Position numbers and translations under genes: made by a program. The notes under the pieces are model-generated. The model searched no databases and was not told the DNA's origin. It saw only the letters and a list, made by a program, of their open reading frames with translations. From positions 1-47,301 of the forward strand of contig NZ_BARF01000087.1 of NCBI RefSeq assembly GCF_000367365.1: a stretch of 47,301 nucleotides of DNA, given 5' to 3'. Origin of the DNA: Streptomyces prunicolor NBRC 13075. GTDB lineage: Bacteria > Actinomycetota > Actinomycetes > Streptomycetales > Streptomycetaceae. Positions 17,285 through 25,660 of this stretch are shown here, one piece after another (position 1 is the first letter of the stretch; each line of letters begins with the position of its first letter).

Positions 17285-18688
17285 ATGACCACCCTTGCCG
17301 ACCCCCTGCCCGGCGGCCGTCCCGGCGAGGTCGAGCGCGCCACCGCGCTGGCCGCGGAGCTGACCGGGCGGGGTGTGCACGGGATCGTCCTGGCCTACGT
17401 CGACACCGCGGGCGTGGGCCGGGTGAAGACGGTCCCGACCGCGAAGCTCGCCTCGGCAGCGGCCTGGGGCGTCGGCATGTCCCCGGTCTTCGACACGTTC
17501 CTCGCGAACGACTCCATCGTCACCACCGACGTCCTCGGCTCCCCGGACGGCGATCTGCGCCTCTACCCCGACCTCGACCACCTGGCCATCCTGTCCGGCC
17601 AGCCCGGCTGGGCCTGGGCCCCGGTCGACCGCATCACCCAGGAGGGCGAGCGCCACCCCGGCTGCAGCCGAACCTTCCTGCGCCGTACGGTCGTTGACGC
17701 GCAGCGACTGCACGGGCTCACCTTCCGGGCGGGCATCGAGATCGAGTGGGCACTCGGTCTGGCCACGGCACCCGACGACGCGTTCGTCCCCGCCACCTCG
17801 GGTCCGGCCTACAGCGCGACCCGCCAGATCGAACTGGGCGACTACGGCGCCGAGTTGCTCTCCGCCCTGGCGGCCCAGGGCGTGGATGTGGACCAGTTCC
17901 ATCCCGAGTACGCGGCCGGGCAGTTCGAGCTGTCGATCGGCGCCCTCGACCCGGTCGCGGCGGCCGACCGCAGTGTCCTGGTACGGCAGACCATCCGCGC
18001 GGTGGCCCAACGGCACGGTCTGCGCGCCTCGTTCGCACCGGCCGTCTTCGCCCAGGGCGTCGGCAACGGCGGCCACATCCACCTCTCCGGCTGGCGCGAG
18101 AGCGCGAACCTGCATGCCGGGGGCGACCGCCGCTACGGCATGACGGCCGACGCCGAGTCGTTCGCGGCCGGCATCCTCGCCCACCTCCCGGCCCTCACCG
18201 CCGTCACAGCACCCAGCCCGGCCAGCTACTTCCGCCTCCAACCCTCCCAGTGGGCAGGGGTGTTCACCGCCTGGGGCCGCGAGACCCGCGAGGCGGCGGT
18301 ACGCGTCGTCACCGGCACGGCGGGCCAACGCGCCCAGGCAGCGAACCTGGAGGTCAAGCCGGTCGACCTGGCCGCCAACCCGTACCTCGCCCTCGGCAGC
18401 CTGATCGCCGCGGGCCTCGACGGCCTGACGTCATCCGCCGCCCTGCCCGAGGAGACCACCGGAGACCCCGCGCATCTGGGCGCCGCGGAGGCCGAGACCC
18501 GGGGTGTACGACGACTGCCGACCTCCCTCGCCGAGTCCGTCGCGGAGTTCCGCAAGGACGCGCAGCTGCGGGCCGCGCTTGGACCGGTCCTCGCCGACGC
18601 GGTGATCGCCGTACGAGAGGGCGAGATCGCGGCCGTGGCGGAGCTGGACGACGAGCAAGTGGCTGCCGTGTACCGCTGGAAGTACTGA
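17285..18688 (+). CDS. Glutamine synthetase family protein (gamma-glutamyl ligase type)
   Basis: A 467-residue GS-I-like ligase. Conserved active-site stretches: GIEIEWAL (metal glutamate), QFHPEYAAGQFELS, GNGGHIHLSGW (metal His, ATP region), SQWAGVFTAWGRETREAAVR (glutamate-binding Arg), and LEVKPVDLAANPYLALGSLI. It would couple glutamate to an amine using ATP. True GlnA starts and its adenylylation loop are missing, so this is a paralogue. Streptomyces GlnA-like enzymes characterised so far act on polyamines or ethanolamine, so an amine substrate is a reasonable guess. The start is the ATG at 17285 after GGAGG. It is followed after 2 bp by an amidohydrolase, so the pair is one transcription unit. 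Confidence 0.85.
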   Translation: MTTLADPLPGGRPGEVERATALAAELTGRGVHGIVLAYVDTAGVGRVKTVPTAKLASAAAWGVGMSPVFDTFLANDSIVTTDVLGSPDGDLRLYPDLDHLAILSGQPGWAWAPVDRITQEGERHPGCSRTFLRRTVVDAQRLHGLTFRAGIEIEWALGLATAPDDAFVPATSGPAYSATRQIELGDYGAELLSALAAQGVDVDQFHPEYAAGQFELSIGALDPVAAADRSVLVRQTIRAVAQRHGLRASFAPAVFAQGVGNGGHIHLSGWRESANLHAGGDRRYGMTADAESFAAGILAHLPALTAVTAPSPASYFRLQPSQWAGVFTAWGRETREAAVRVVTGTAGQRAQAANLEVKPVDLAANPYLALGSLIAAGLDGLTSSAALPEETTGDPAHLGAAEAETRGVRRLPTSLAESVAEFRKDAQLRAALGPVLADAVIAVREGEIAAVAELDDEQVAAVYRWKY

Positions 18689-18690
18689 CG

Positions 18691-19830
18691 ATGGCCACTG
18701 GACCGGTCCACGAGGCGCTCGCCGCGCTGGAGCTGGTGGACCACCACTGCCACGGAGTCGTCACAGAGGATCTCGACCGGGCGGCCTTCGAGTCGCTGCT
18801 CACCGAGGGGGACGTCTGGCCCGGCAGCGGGATCTCGCCGTTCGACAGCCCGGTCGGAATCGCTGTACGCCGTTACTGCGCACCCCTGTTGGACCTGGAG
18901 CGGCACGCGCCCGCCGACGAATACCTCGCCCGGCGGGCGGAGTTGGGGCCGCACGAGGTGAACCGGCGTTTCCTGGCCGCCGCGGGCACCGGCGTTCTCT
19001 GTCTCGACACGGGGTTCGCGCCGCACGAGATCACCTCGCCCGCCGAACTCGCCGAGGCTGCGGGCGCCGTAGCCCATGAGGTCGTACGACTCGAAGCCGT
19101 AGCGGAGTCCGTGGCCGGGCGGGGTGTCGAGCCGGACGGGTATGCCGACGCTTTTCGGGCCGCCGCCCTTGACGCGGTGCGGCGGCCGGGGGTGGTGGGG
19201 GTGAAGTCGGTGGCCTCGTATCGGACCGGGTTCGATCTCGATCCGGTGAGGCCGTCGGCGGCGGAGGTGACCCGGGCTGCGCGCGCCTGGCTGGTGCGTG
19301 GTGGGCGGCTCGAAGACCCGGTGCTGGTACGGGAGTTGCTGTGGACCGCGATCGACCTGGGGCTGCCGCTCCAGCTCCACACGGGGTTCGGCGACAACGA
19401 CATCCGGCTGCACCGCACGGACCCCGCCCTGCTGACGGACTGGCTGCACCTGACCGCCGGGACGATCCCGGTGCTGCTTCTGCACTGCTGGCCGTATCAG
19501 CGTCAGGCCGGATACCTGGCGGCCGTCTTCGAACAGGTGTACCTGGACGTGGGGCTCACCCTGCACCATGTTGGACCGGCCCGGGCGCGGGCGGTACTGG
19601 CGGAGGCGATGGAGATCACACCGTTCCGCAAACTGCTGTACAGCTCCGACGCCTATGGTCTTTCGGAGTTCTATGGGCTCGGAGCACTGGCGTTCCGCCG
19701 GGGACTGGGGGATCTGCTCCAGGAGCGGGTGGACGCCGACGAACTGGGCCTGCCCGACGCGCTGCGGCTGGCACGCTGGGCGGGGGCCGACAATGCCCGC
19801 CGGGTCTACCGGCTATCCGACGGACACTGA
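18691..19830 (+). CDS. Amidohydrolase family protein (FluG N-domain-like)
   Basis: A 379-residue metal-dependent hydrolase. LVDHHCHG near residue 16 is the first metal-binding HxH motif, QLHTGFGDND in the middle and LLHCWPYQ give further His ligands, and LYSSDAYG supplies the terminal Asp. The set matches amidohydrolase_2-type proteins. It starts 2 bp after the GS-like gene. In fungal FluG the same two domains are fused, amidohydrolase first. The partner probably hydrolyses or deacylates the gamma-glutamyl product or a related amide; that is inference. Confidence 0.82.
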   Translation: MATGPVHEALAALELVDHHCHGVVTEDLDRAAFESLLTEGDVWPGSGISPFDSPVGIAVRRYCAPLLDLERHAPADEYLARRAELGPHEVNRRFLAAAGTGVLCLDTGFAPHEITSPAELAEAAGAVAHEVVRLEAVAESVAGRGVEPDGYADAFRAAALDAVRRPGVVGVKSVASYRTGFDLDPVRPSAAEVTRAARAWLVRGGRLEDPVLVRELLWTAIDLGLPLQLHTGFGDNDIRLHRTDPALLTDWLHLTAGTIPVLLLHCWPYQRQAGYLAAVFEQVYLDVGLTLHHVGPARARAVLAEAMEITPFRKLLYSSDAYGLSEFYGLGALAFRRGLGDLLQERVDADELGLPDALRLARWAGADNARRVYRLSDGH

Positions 19831-19845
19831 AAGTATGATCAAGCA

Positions 19846-20382
19846 ATGTCTGACATGACCGATACCACGCCCGGTTGGCTGTCCGCCGACGACCTCGAAC
19901 AGGCACGCGCCCGCATGCCGATCCTCTACGTCGAAGCGGTGCCCGTCCGCGTCGACGACAACGGGGAGGTGACCAGCATCGGACTGCTGCTGCGCATCGG
20001 CCCCGACGGTACCGTCAACCGCACCCTCGTCTCCGGCCGCGTACTGCACCACGAGCGGGTCCGCGACGCCCTCCTGCGCAACCTGGAGAAGGACCTCGGC
20101 CCGGTCGCGCTGCCCCGGATCCCGACCTCGCTGCAGCCGTTCACCGTCGCCGAGTACTTCCCGACGCACGGCGTCACCCCGTACCACGACCCCCGCCAGC
20201 ACGCCGTGTCCCTCGCCTACGTCGTACCGGTCACCGGCGACTGCCGGCCCCGGCAGGACGCTCTCGACCTCGTCTGGTTCAGCCCCGAGGAGGCCGCCTC
20301 GGAGGCGCTGCGCAGCGAAATGCCGGGCGGGCACGGGGTGTTGCTCAAGCAGGCGCTGGCGCACGTGGGTTGTGTGTCCTGA
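19846..20382 (+). CDS. NUDIX-like protein with degenerate Nudix box (DUF4916-type)
   Basis: A 178-residue protein. The Nudix-box region reads GRVLHHERVRDALLRNLEKDLG. Compared with GX5EX7REUXEEXGU, the first Gly, first Glu and Arg are present, but RE has become RN and EE has become KD, so metal binding and catalysis are doubtful. Related actinobacterial proteins are annotated as NUDIX hydrolase family. Start ATG at 19846 (or at 19855); no clear ribosome-binding site. It starts 15 bp after the amidohydrolase and could be the third gene of that operon. Confidence 0.7.
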   Translation: MSDMTDTTPGWLSADDLEQARARMPILYVEAVPVRVDDNGEVTSIGLLLRIGPDGTVNRTLVSGRVLHHERVRDALLRNLEKDLGPVALPRIPTSLQPFTVAEYFPTHGVTPYHDPRQHAVSLAYVVPVTGDCRPRQDALDLVWFSPEEAASEALRSEMPGGHGVLLKQALAHVGCVS

Positions 20383-20391
20383 CCGGGGCAC

Positions 20392-21230
20392 TCAGCCCGT
20401 GACACCTCCTTCCGTGAGGCCCGCGAGGACGCGGCGCTGCAGGAGAGGTGGACGAGGACGAGCGGCAGGCTGGTCAGCACCACATGGGCGAACACCAGGT
20501 TCCAGCTGACACCGTGCGTGGACGAGGAGGCGAAGGAGTACAACGTCAGCGGCAGCGTGGCCGCTTGGGAGCCGCGCAGCAGGAACAGGGCGAAGTAGAA
20601 GTCGTTCCAGACCGAGATGATCAGCATGACCGCGCCGGTGAAGAGCACCGGGGTGAGCACGGGCAGCACGATCCGCCAGTAGATCTGCCACCTGTTCGCC
20701 CCGTCCAACTCCGCGGCCTCCTCGAAGTCGTGCGGAAGAGTGCGGACGAACCCGGTGGCGAGGAAGATCACCACACCGAGCCGGGTACCGGCGATCACCA
20801 GCAGGTAGCCGAGACGCGATCCGTTGAGGCCGAGCTGGGTGAGGACGTAGATCGTCGGGATGATCGCCGGGGGCAGCACGATCGACAGCGCGGACGTGTA
20901 GTACGCGAACCGCAGCGTCCGCGAGTCGGAACGGGCGTACGCCCAGGCCGCCATGGAGCCGAGCAGCAGCACCGCGAGGATCGTCAGTGCGGCCAGCAGC
21001 GCGCTGTTGCGCAGACCGGTGAGGTACGAGCCCTTGTCGATCACCGTGTGGTAATTCACCCCGGCGCTCCAGTGCTTGGGCCAGCTCATCGACAGGAAGC
21101 TCGCATCGCCCTCCGTCTTGAGGGAGTTGACGATCAGCAGCCAGAACGGGACGAGGATCCAGGGGATCGCGAAGAGGGTGAGCCCGACGCACCGGGCAAC
21201 TCCCCGTGTTCGTACGGCGATCGCGCTCAC
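20392..21230 (-). pseudogene. Frameshifted carbohydrate ABC transporter permease (MalG-type)
   Basis: The frame from the GTG at 21230 encodes a typical CUT1 permease: six hydrophobic segments and the EAA loop EEAAELDGANRWQIYWRIVLP, which contacts the ATPase. Near 20446 the frame breaks: after LPLVLVHL the expected ending LQRRVLAGLTEGGVTG and stop (20392) are found in a different frame, one base off. Without correction the protein would run on to 20217 with an unrelated tail antisense to the NUDIX gene. The normal GTGA overlap with an upstream permease is still visible at 21227-21230. Confidence 0.75.
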
Positions 21231-21357
21231 ATCGGCACCGCCCGCCGGCGCAGCCAGCTCATCAGCGGGACCGCCGTGACGATCACGTCGTCGCGTCGCC
21301 CGGGCCGCCCGCGGTCGTGGAGAACACCACGTCGAGCGCGCTGAACGCGCCGACGAG
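21227..21357 (-). pseudogene. Remnant of carbohydrate ABC permease (MalF-type), C-terminal part
   Basis: The minus strand encodes SLVGAFSALDVVFSTTAGG followed by PGDATT, the late MalF-family motif, then a stop. In another frame the probable original C-terminus IVTAVPLMSWLRRRAVPM follows directly and ends at 21227. About 50 residues normally lie between these blocks, so an internal deletion is inferred near 21285. The N-terminal five-sixths is missing beyond 21357, where an unrelated remnant begins. Confidence 0.6.
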
Positions 21358-21360
21358 GGA

Positions 21361-22049
21361 AGGAGATCCTGCACCAGGTCTGCGCGGTGGACCCCGCACA
21401 CGCGCTGGTCGTGGCGAGCCACACCTTCTCCGCGCCGCACATCCATCCGCCCGAGCAGGCACCGGAGGGCGAGGAGGTACGGATCGACGGCACGGACGGC
21501 GTCAACGCTCCCCGATCGCTGTGCTGGTGAACCACGCCGTCCAATCCTCGGTGATGAACGGCTCGTTCACCCGCTCCGGCGACCGCGAGATCACCGGCGA
21601 CCTGGCGGGCGTAGCCGCGACCCGCGTCGAACAGCACTACGGCGACGGCACGGTGGCCCTGTTCCTGGTCGGGGCGGCCTGCACGCCCTCCGCCCCACCA
21701 CCCGCTACGACTTCACGCCCGACGGCACCACCGAGGCGCCGGTCGTCGTGGCCAGGATCGGCGATCTCGTACTCGCCTGCCTCCAGGCCGAGTTGAACGC
21801 CCGCACCGGCCTCGACCTCAGGGCCGCGTCACCGTTCCCCGCCACCTGCATGGTCACCATGGTGAACGGTGCCGCCAAGTACATGGCGGACGCCGGGAGT
21901 TACGCCGCATCACCTACGAGGCGATGAACTCCCGGTATGTGCAAGGCGCGGCCGAGACCGTCGCAGCGCGTCTCGCCGGGATACTGCGGGAACTCCGCCA
22001 CGAGCCGGTCTCCGTCACGAGGGACCGGCACCGTTCCTCGTCGCCGTGA
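21361..22049 (+). pseudogene. Decayed neutral/alkaline ceramidase-like hydrolase
   Basis: Three consecutive frames encode parts of one protein. Part 1 includes AVDPAHALVVASHTFSAPHI. Part 2 includes AVLVNHAVQSSVMNGS and GDLAGVAATRVEQHYGDG. Part 3 includes PATCMVTMVNGAAKYMADAG and, after a further shift near 21898, RRITYEAMNSRYVQGAAE. These resemble the neutral ceramidase-type family of secreted or cytoplasmic hydrolases. There is no start region: the left end is cut at the MalF remnant. At least three frameshifts show it is not functional. Its last frame runs 35 bp into the 3' end of the convergent methyltransferase gene. Confidence 0.6.
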
Positions 22050-22923
22050 CCGCCACCGTGGAATAGCGCATGGTGAAGCTGCCGCCCAACTTGTCGACGG
22101 CCGCCCCGACGCCCACCAGGATTTCCGCGAGCCTGTCCTGTGGCAGTCGGGTCAGGAGGCCGATGGTGGGCAGTTGGTCCAGCCAGGTGTTCCGGGTGTA
22201 GGTCCGCTCCCAGTCGAAGCGCCACTCCTCGGAGTCACCGAACCCGCCGGCCGTACGGAACCCGTCGGCGGCCTTGGTGAGCATCGGCGCGTAGGCGGCC
22301 TCGGGCGGCCCGGACAGCCACCGCACGTTGACCGGAGCCTCGGGTACGAGCCGCTCGTAGACCTCGGCGAAGGCTTCCGCGAGGTCGGGCGGGAGCTGGA
22401 AGACGTGCCAGAACGCGGCCAGCCGACCGCCGGGGCGCAGCACCCGCGCGGCCTTGGCGGCGCCCGCAATTGGATCGATCCAATGCCAGGCCTGAGCCGC
22501 GACGACCGCGTCGAACTTCCGCCCCGCCGGGTCCCAGGCCTCCAGTGTCGACACCTCGACCTCGACGCCGAGTCGCCGCGCCACCTCGGCCATCCGCGCG
22601 TCGGGCTCCACCCCGAGCACCCGGCACCCCGCCGCCTGGAACTGCCGAGCCGCGATGCCGGTCCCGCACCCGGCGTCGAGAACGTCGGGTCCGGGGCTGT
22701 CGGTGACGATCCGGTCGATCAGGGCGCCGGGGTAGGAGGGCCGGGCGCGCTCGTAACGCTCGGCGTCGGTGCCGAAGGACTCGGCGATCTGCCGGGCCCG
22801 ATGCGAGTCCCGCACGGAGAGCCGTGACTCTTTGGACCGCTCCAACCGTTCGGGATGCTCCGACCGTCCAGATCGTTCAGCTTGTTCAGGCTGTTCAGGC
22901 TGTTCAGGAGGGAGAGTGGGCAT
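22015..22923 (-). CDS. Class I SAM-dependent methyltransferase
   Basis: A 302-residue protein. DVLDAGCGTGIAARQF is SAM motif I, VLGVEPDARMAEVA motif II, and VVAAQAWHWIDP plus LRPGGRLAAFWH the later motifs; this is the Methyltransf_11/25 type. The substrate is unknown. Residues ~6-35 are a low-complexity run of Glu-Gln-Pro and Glu-Arg repeats (EQPEQPEQAERSGRSEHPER), encoded by tandem GTTCAGGCT-like repeats at the DNA level, so the original start may have been further in, near SVRDSHRARQIAESFG. The ATG at 22923 is accepted. It is divergent from tetR with shared palindromes in the 92-bp gap. Confidence 0.85.
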   Translation of the reverse strand: MPTLPPEQPEQPEQAERSGRSEHPERLERSKESRLSVRDSHRARQIAESFGTDAERYERARPSYPGALIDRIVTDSPGPDVLDAGCGTGIAARQFQAAGCRVLGVEPDARMAEVARRLGVEVEVSTLEAWDPAGRKFDAVVAAQAWHWIDPIAGAAKAARVLRPGGRLAAFWHVFQLPPDLAEAFAEVYERLVPEAPVNVRWLSGPPEAAYAPMLTKAADGFRTAGGFGDSEEWRFDWERTYTRNTWLDQLPTIGLLTRLPQDRLAEILVGVGAAVDKLGGSFTMRYSTVAVTATRNGAGPS

Positions 22924-22925
22924 GC

Positions 22926-22976
22926 GCCCACCATAGTGGGCACCCGCCCACTCGTCTACGGTTGGGCACGCGCCCA
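22926..22976. promoter_or_regulatory. Clustered palindromes, probable TetR operator
   Basis: Alternating half-sites: GCCCAC (22926-22931), GTGGGC (22936-22941), GCCCAC (22946-22951) and GGGC-N4-GCCCAC (22964-22977). Each neighbouring pair is a palindrome with a 4-bp spacer, for example AGTGGGC-ACCC-GCCCACT at 22935-22952. The position between the methyltransferase and the divergent tetR suggests the regulator's own operator. Confidence 0.6.
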
Positions 22977-23015
22977 CTTGTCCATGGCCTGGGCGCGGAA
23001 GGAAGGACGCACGGT

Positions 23016-23615
23016 ATGCCGACAGGGGTGGCCCTGCGCGATGCGCGTGAGCAGTTGTTCGACGCCGCCGAGCGGGTTCTGCTCCGGGAGGGGCCGAACG
23101 CGCTGACCAGTCGGGCGGTGACCACGGAGGCGGGCTGTGCCAAGGGCGTCCTGCACCGGCACTTCACCGACTTCGACGCCTTCCTCGTCGAGCTCGTCCT
23201 GGACCGTATCGGCAGGCTCGGCGCCCAGTCCGCCGCGCTGCGCGACGCCGCCGGGACGGGCACCGTCGCCGGCAACCTCACCGGTGCGCTGGCGGACCTG
23301 TTCGGTCCGGTCGCGGTGGCGATCGTCGGCCTGGTCATCTCCCGGGACGCCTTGCGCGTCCGGCTGCGCCCCACCACGCCTGCCGGGATCCCCCTGCTGA
23401 CGGAGGCAACGGCCATGTTCGTCTCGTACCTCACGGCGGAACGCGAGCTCGGCCGCATCACCCCGGACGCCGACATCGACACGCTCGCCCGCACCCTGAT
23501 CGGCGCCGGACACCTGCTGGCCGCCGGGCAGCCGGGCACCGTACCCGAGCCCGAGGCCTATCACCGCGTGGCGAACACCGTCATCACCGGCGTCCTGAAC
23601 CACGGGGCGGCGTAG
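23016..23615 (+). CDS. TetR family transcriptional regulator
   Basis: A 199-residue regulator. The N-terminal DNA-binding domain reads REQLFDAAERVLLREGPNALTSRAVTTEAGCAKGVLHRHFTDFDAFL, a typical TetR HTH followed by a helical ligand-binding domain. The ATG at 23016 follows GGAAGGA. It is divergent from the methyltransferase gene and overlooks several palindromes; it most likely controls itself and that gene. The ligand is unknown. Confidence 0.9.
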   Translation: MPTGVALRDAREQLFDAAERVLLREGPNALTSRAVTTEAGCAKGVLHRHFTDFDAFLVELVLDRIGRLGAQSAALRDAAGTGTVAGNLTGALADLFGPVAVAIVGLVISRDALRVRLRPTTPAGIPLLTEATAMFVSYLTAERELGRITPDADIDTLARTLIGAGHLLAAGQPGTVPEPEAYHRVANTVITGVLNHGAA

Positions 23616-23620
23616 ACGAC

Positions 23621-23654
23621 GTCGCGGCCCCCGGCGTGATCCGGGAGCCGCGAC
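23621..23654. terminator. Bidirectional terminator between tetR and the tannase-like gene
   Basis: A 14-bp stem with one mismatch: GTCGCGGCCCCCGG (23621-23634), loop CGTGAT, and CCGGGAGCCGCGAC (23641-23654). It lies between two convergent genes. Confidence 0.8.
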
Positions 23655-23678
23655 ACCTCAACTACCGTCCGTTTACGG

Positions 23679-25454
23679 TCAGTTCTTGCCCTTGGTGACG
23701 ACCCACTTGCCGCCCACCCAGTTGCCGACCGTCTCGTAGCCGGAGCGGAAGGAACCGAGCCAGTCGAGCTTGAGGCCGGCTTCGGCGGTGGACTTGACGG
23801 GGGTGTAGCTGCTCGCGTCGGTGGCCGGTCCGCCCGTGGTGTTCTTGGCGTAGTACGGGAAGGGGTAGACCGGACGGGAGGCGGTGGTGTTGCCGCCGCT
23901 GTCGACCGACTTGGTCGTCAGGCTCGCCGGGGCGTCGCCCTTGGTGACCCAGTCGGTGATCGCGGTCAGCGCGTCGAAGGTGTCCGGTCCCTGGCCGCCG
24001 CCGCAGTGCGCGACGCCGGGAAGCAGGAAGAGGCGGGCGAAGGTCTTGGTGGCCGCCTCGCCGCCCACGACCTTCTCAACTGCCTTGTAGTAGGCCATCG
24101 TTCCTACGGCCGGGATGTGCTGGTCGCCCAGGCCGTGCCAGAGGATCAGCTTGCCGCCGGCCTTCTTGAACGCGGTGAGGTCGGGGTCGGTGGCGTCGTA
24201 CATGCCCTCGCCCAGCCGCATGACCTTCTTGTAGTAGGCGGCCGTGAACTTGATGTCCTTGTACGTCAGGGTCGGTTGGGGGCTGTCGAAGATCTGGTAG
24301 CGCAGGGTCTCGCGGACGAAGCTGATGTCGCCGCTGGCGCCGGTGGCGGTGGCCGGGGTGATGATGCCGGCCCAGTTCAGCTCGGAGCCACGCAACTGGT
24401 AGCCGGGGTAGAGGAGTTGGCCGTGTTCGTCGGTGGGTCCGGCGTAGACGCGGCGCAGGGTGGTGACCTGGTCGGCGGTCAGGCAGTACGCGTCGGACGT
24501 CGAGGTCTGGCCGGTCTCGCACTGGATGGTGCCGGGGTCCCAGGTGCAGCTGAGCGGGTCCGCGATGATGCCGTCGGCGGGGGCGCCGCAGCCCTTGAGC
24601 ACGGCCTTGTGGAGGTCCGCGAGGTCCGCGTTGGTGAGGGTCGCCGGGCCGCCGTTCAGGTACACGGACTGGGCGGTCCAGGCGTGCGAGAAGGTGTTCA
24701 GCGCGGTGAAGTTGTTGGCCGGGGCGCCCGCGATGATGCCGTCGAAGTCGGTCGGGTAGCGCTGGGCCTCGGTGAGCGCCTGGTGGCCGCCCTGGGAGCA
24801 GCCGTCGAAGTACGAGTGGGTGGCCGGCCGGCCGTAGTACTGCTTGATGACGGCCTTGGCCGCCTGGACCAGTTCATGGTCGGACTTGTAGCCGAAGTCT
24901 GCGCGCAGGGTCGGGTCGGTGGAGAAGAGGCCGCCGCCCTGGTAGTGGCCCTCGTCGCTGGAGGCGACGGCGAACGCGCCGGTGGTCAGCGGGACGCAGC
25001 CGGTCGAGGCGGGGGCGCTGGTCACGTTGACGTTGCCGCAGAGGCCGCCGCAGCCGACCTGGAGGTAGTTGGCCTGCCAGCCGGCCTCGGGGAGCTTGAT
25101 CTCGAAGTGGAGTTGAGGGGCGATCACACCCTTCACGTCACAAGCGGCCCAGTTTCCAAGAGTGTTGGCGCTCGCGGCGAGTTCGGTGGCCGAGGTGATC
25201 TCGAAGGGTACGCCGGGAACGGCGCTCGCCAGGTCCAGTTGCGCGACGGCGGAACATGAGATGGCCGGTGCGATGCCCGAGGTCGTGGTGCTCGACGAAA
25301 CGGCGTTCGCCAAGGCCGAGTTGGCGGCCTGCGCGCTGCCGGTCGTGCTGTTGGCCAGTGCCACCCCCGCACCGGTGACCAGCGCGACGGCTGCGGCGAG
25401 GGTGGCCATGAAGGTGGCCGAATTCCACCGACACCATCTGAACAGCTTGGGCAT
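23679..25454 (-). CDS. Secreted tannase/feruloyl esterase family hydrolase
   Basis: A 591-residue alpha/beta hydrolase. A signal peptide is visible (FMATLAAAVALVTGAGVALA, cleavage near residue 35), so it is exported. The nucleophile motif is YFDGCSQGGHQA (family CS-D-HC type), with the conserved Asp/His pair at LWHGLGDQHIP and LPGVAHCGGGQGPD. The Cys pair next to Ser and His is the family's disulphide that links the catalytic residues. Members hydrolyse gallate or ferulate esters of plant material. ATG at 25454, preceded by GGAG. It is monocistronic, convergent with tetR. Confidence 0.9.
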   Translation of the reverse strand: MPKLFRWCRWNSATFMATLAAAVALVTGAGVALANSTTGSAQAANSALANAVSSSTTTSGIAPAISCSAVAQLDLASAVPGVPFEITSATELAASANTLGNWAACDVKGVIAPQLHFEIKLPEAGWQANYLQVGCGGLCGNVNVTSAPASTGCVPLTTGAFAVASSDEGHYQGGGLFSTDPTLRADFGYKSDHELVQAAKAVIKQYYGRPATHSYFDGCSQGGHQALTEAQRYPTDFDGIIAGAPANNFTALNTFSHAWTAQSVYLNGGPATLTNADLADLHKAVLKGCGAPADGIIADPLSCTWDPGTIQCETGQTSTSDAYCLTADQVTTLRRVYAGPTDEHGQLLYPGYQLRGSELNWAGIITPATATGASGDISFVRETLRYQIFDSPQPTLTYKDIKFTAAYYKKVMRLGEGMYDATDPDLTAFKKAGGKLILWHGLGDQHIPAVGTMAYYKAVEKVVGGEAATKTFARLFLLPGVAHCGGGQGPDTFDALTAITDWVTKGDAPASLTTKSVDSGGNTTASRPVYPFPYYAKNTTGGPATDASSYTPVKSTAEAGLKLDWLGSFRSGYETVGNWVGGKWVVTKGKN

Positions 25455-25660
25455 GCTGGGTACTCCGTTCGATCGCCGGACCGGGGTCGTGCAGGCACGG
25501 CGAGGAACGTAGCTGTCCGTTAATCCGTAGGCAATAGCGTCGACTCTATTGTTGACACTTTCGTCGAAGACTCGGCTTGATATCGCTGACCAGGCCCGCA
25601 GCCGACGCGGGCCGCAACGTTAGCTTTCGCCCGCTGCCGCCCGAGCCGCTTCGGGTCTAC

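Noticed and set aside
24006..25259. A 417-codon plus-strand frame over the tannase-like gene
   Set aside because: Shadow frame: Gly/Val/Ala-rich translation without motifs, opposite a gene with a signal peptide and intact catalytic motifs.
25640..25655. Terminator after soxG (CCCGA-GCCGCT-TCGGG)
   Set aside because: A 5-bp stem is too weak to call with confidence; the 206-bp gap 25455-25660 has no other recognisable feature besides the tannase promoter region.
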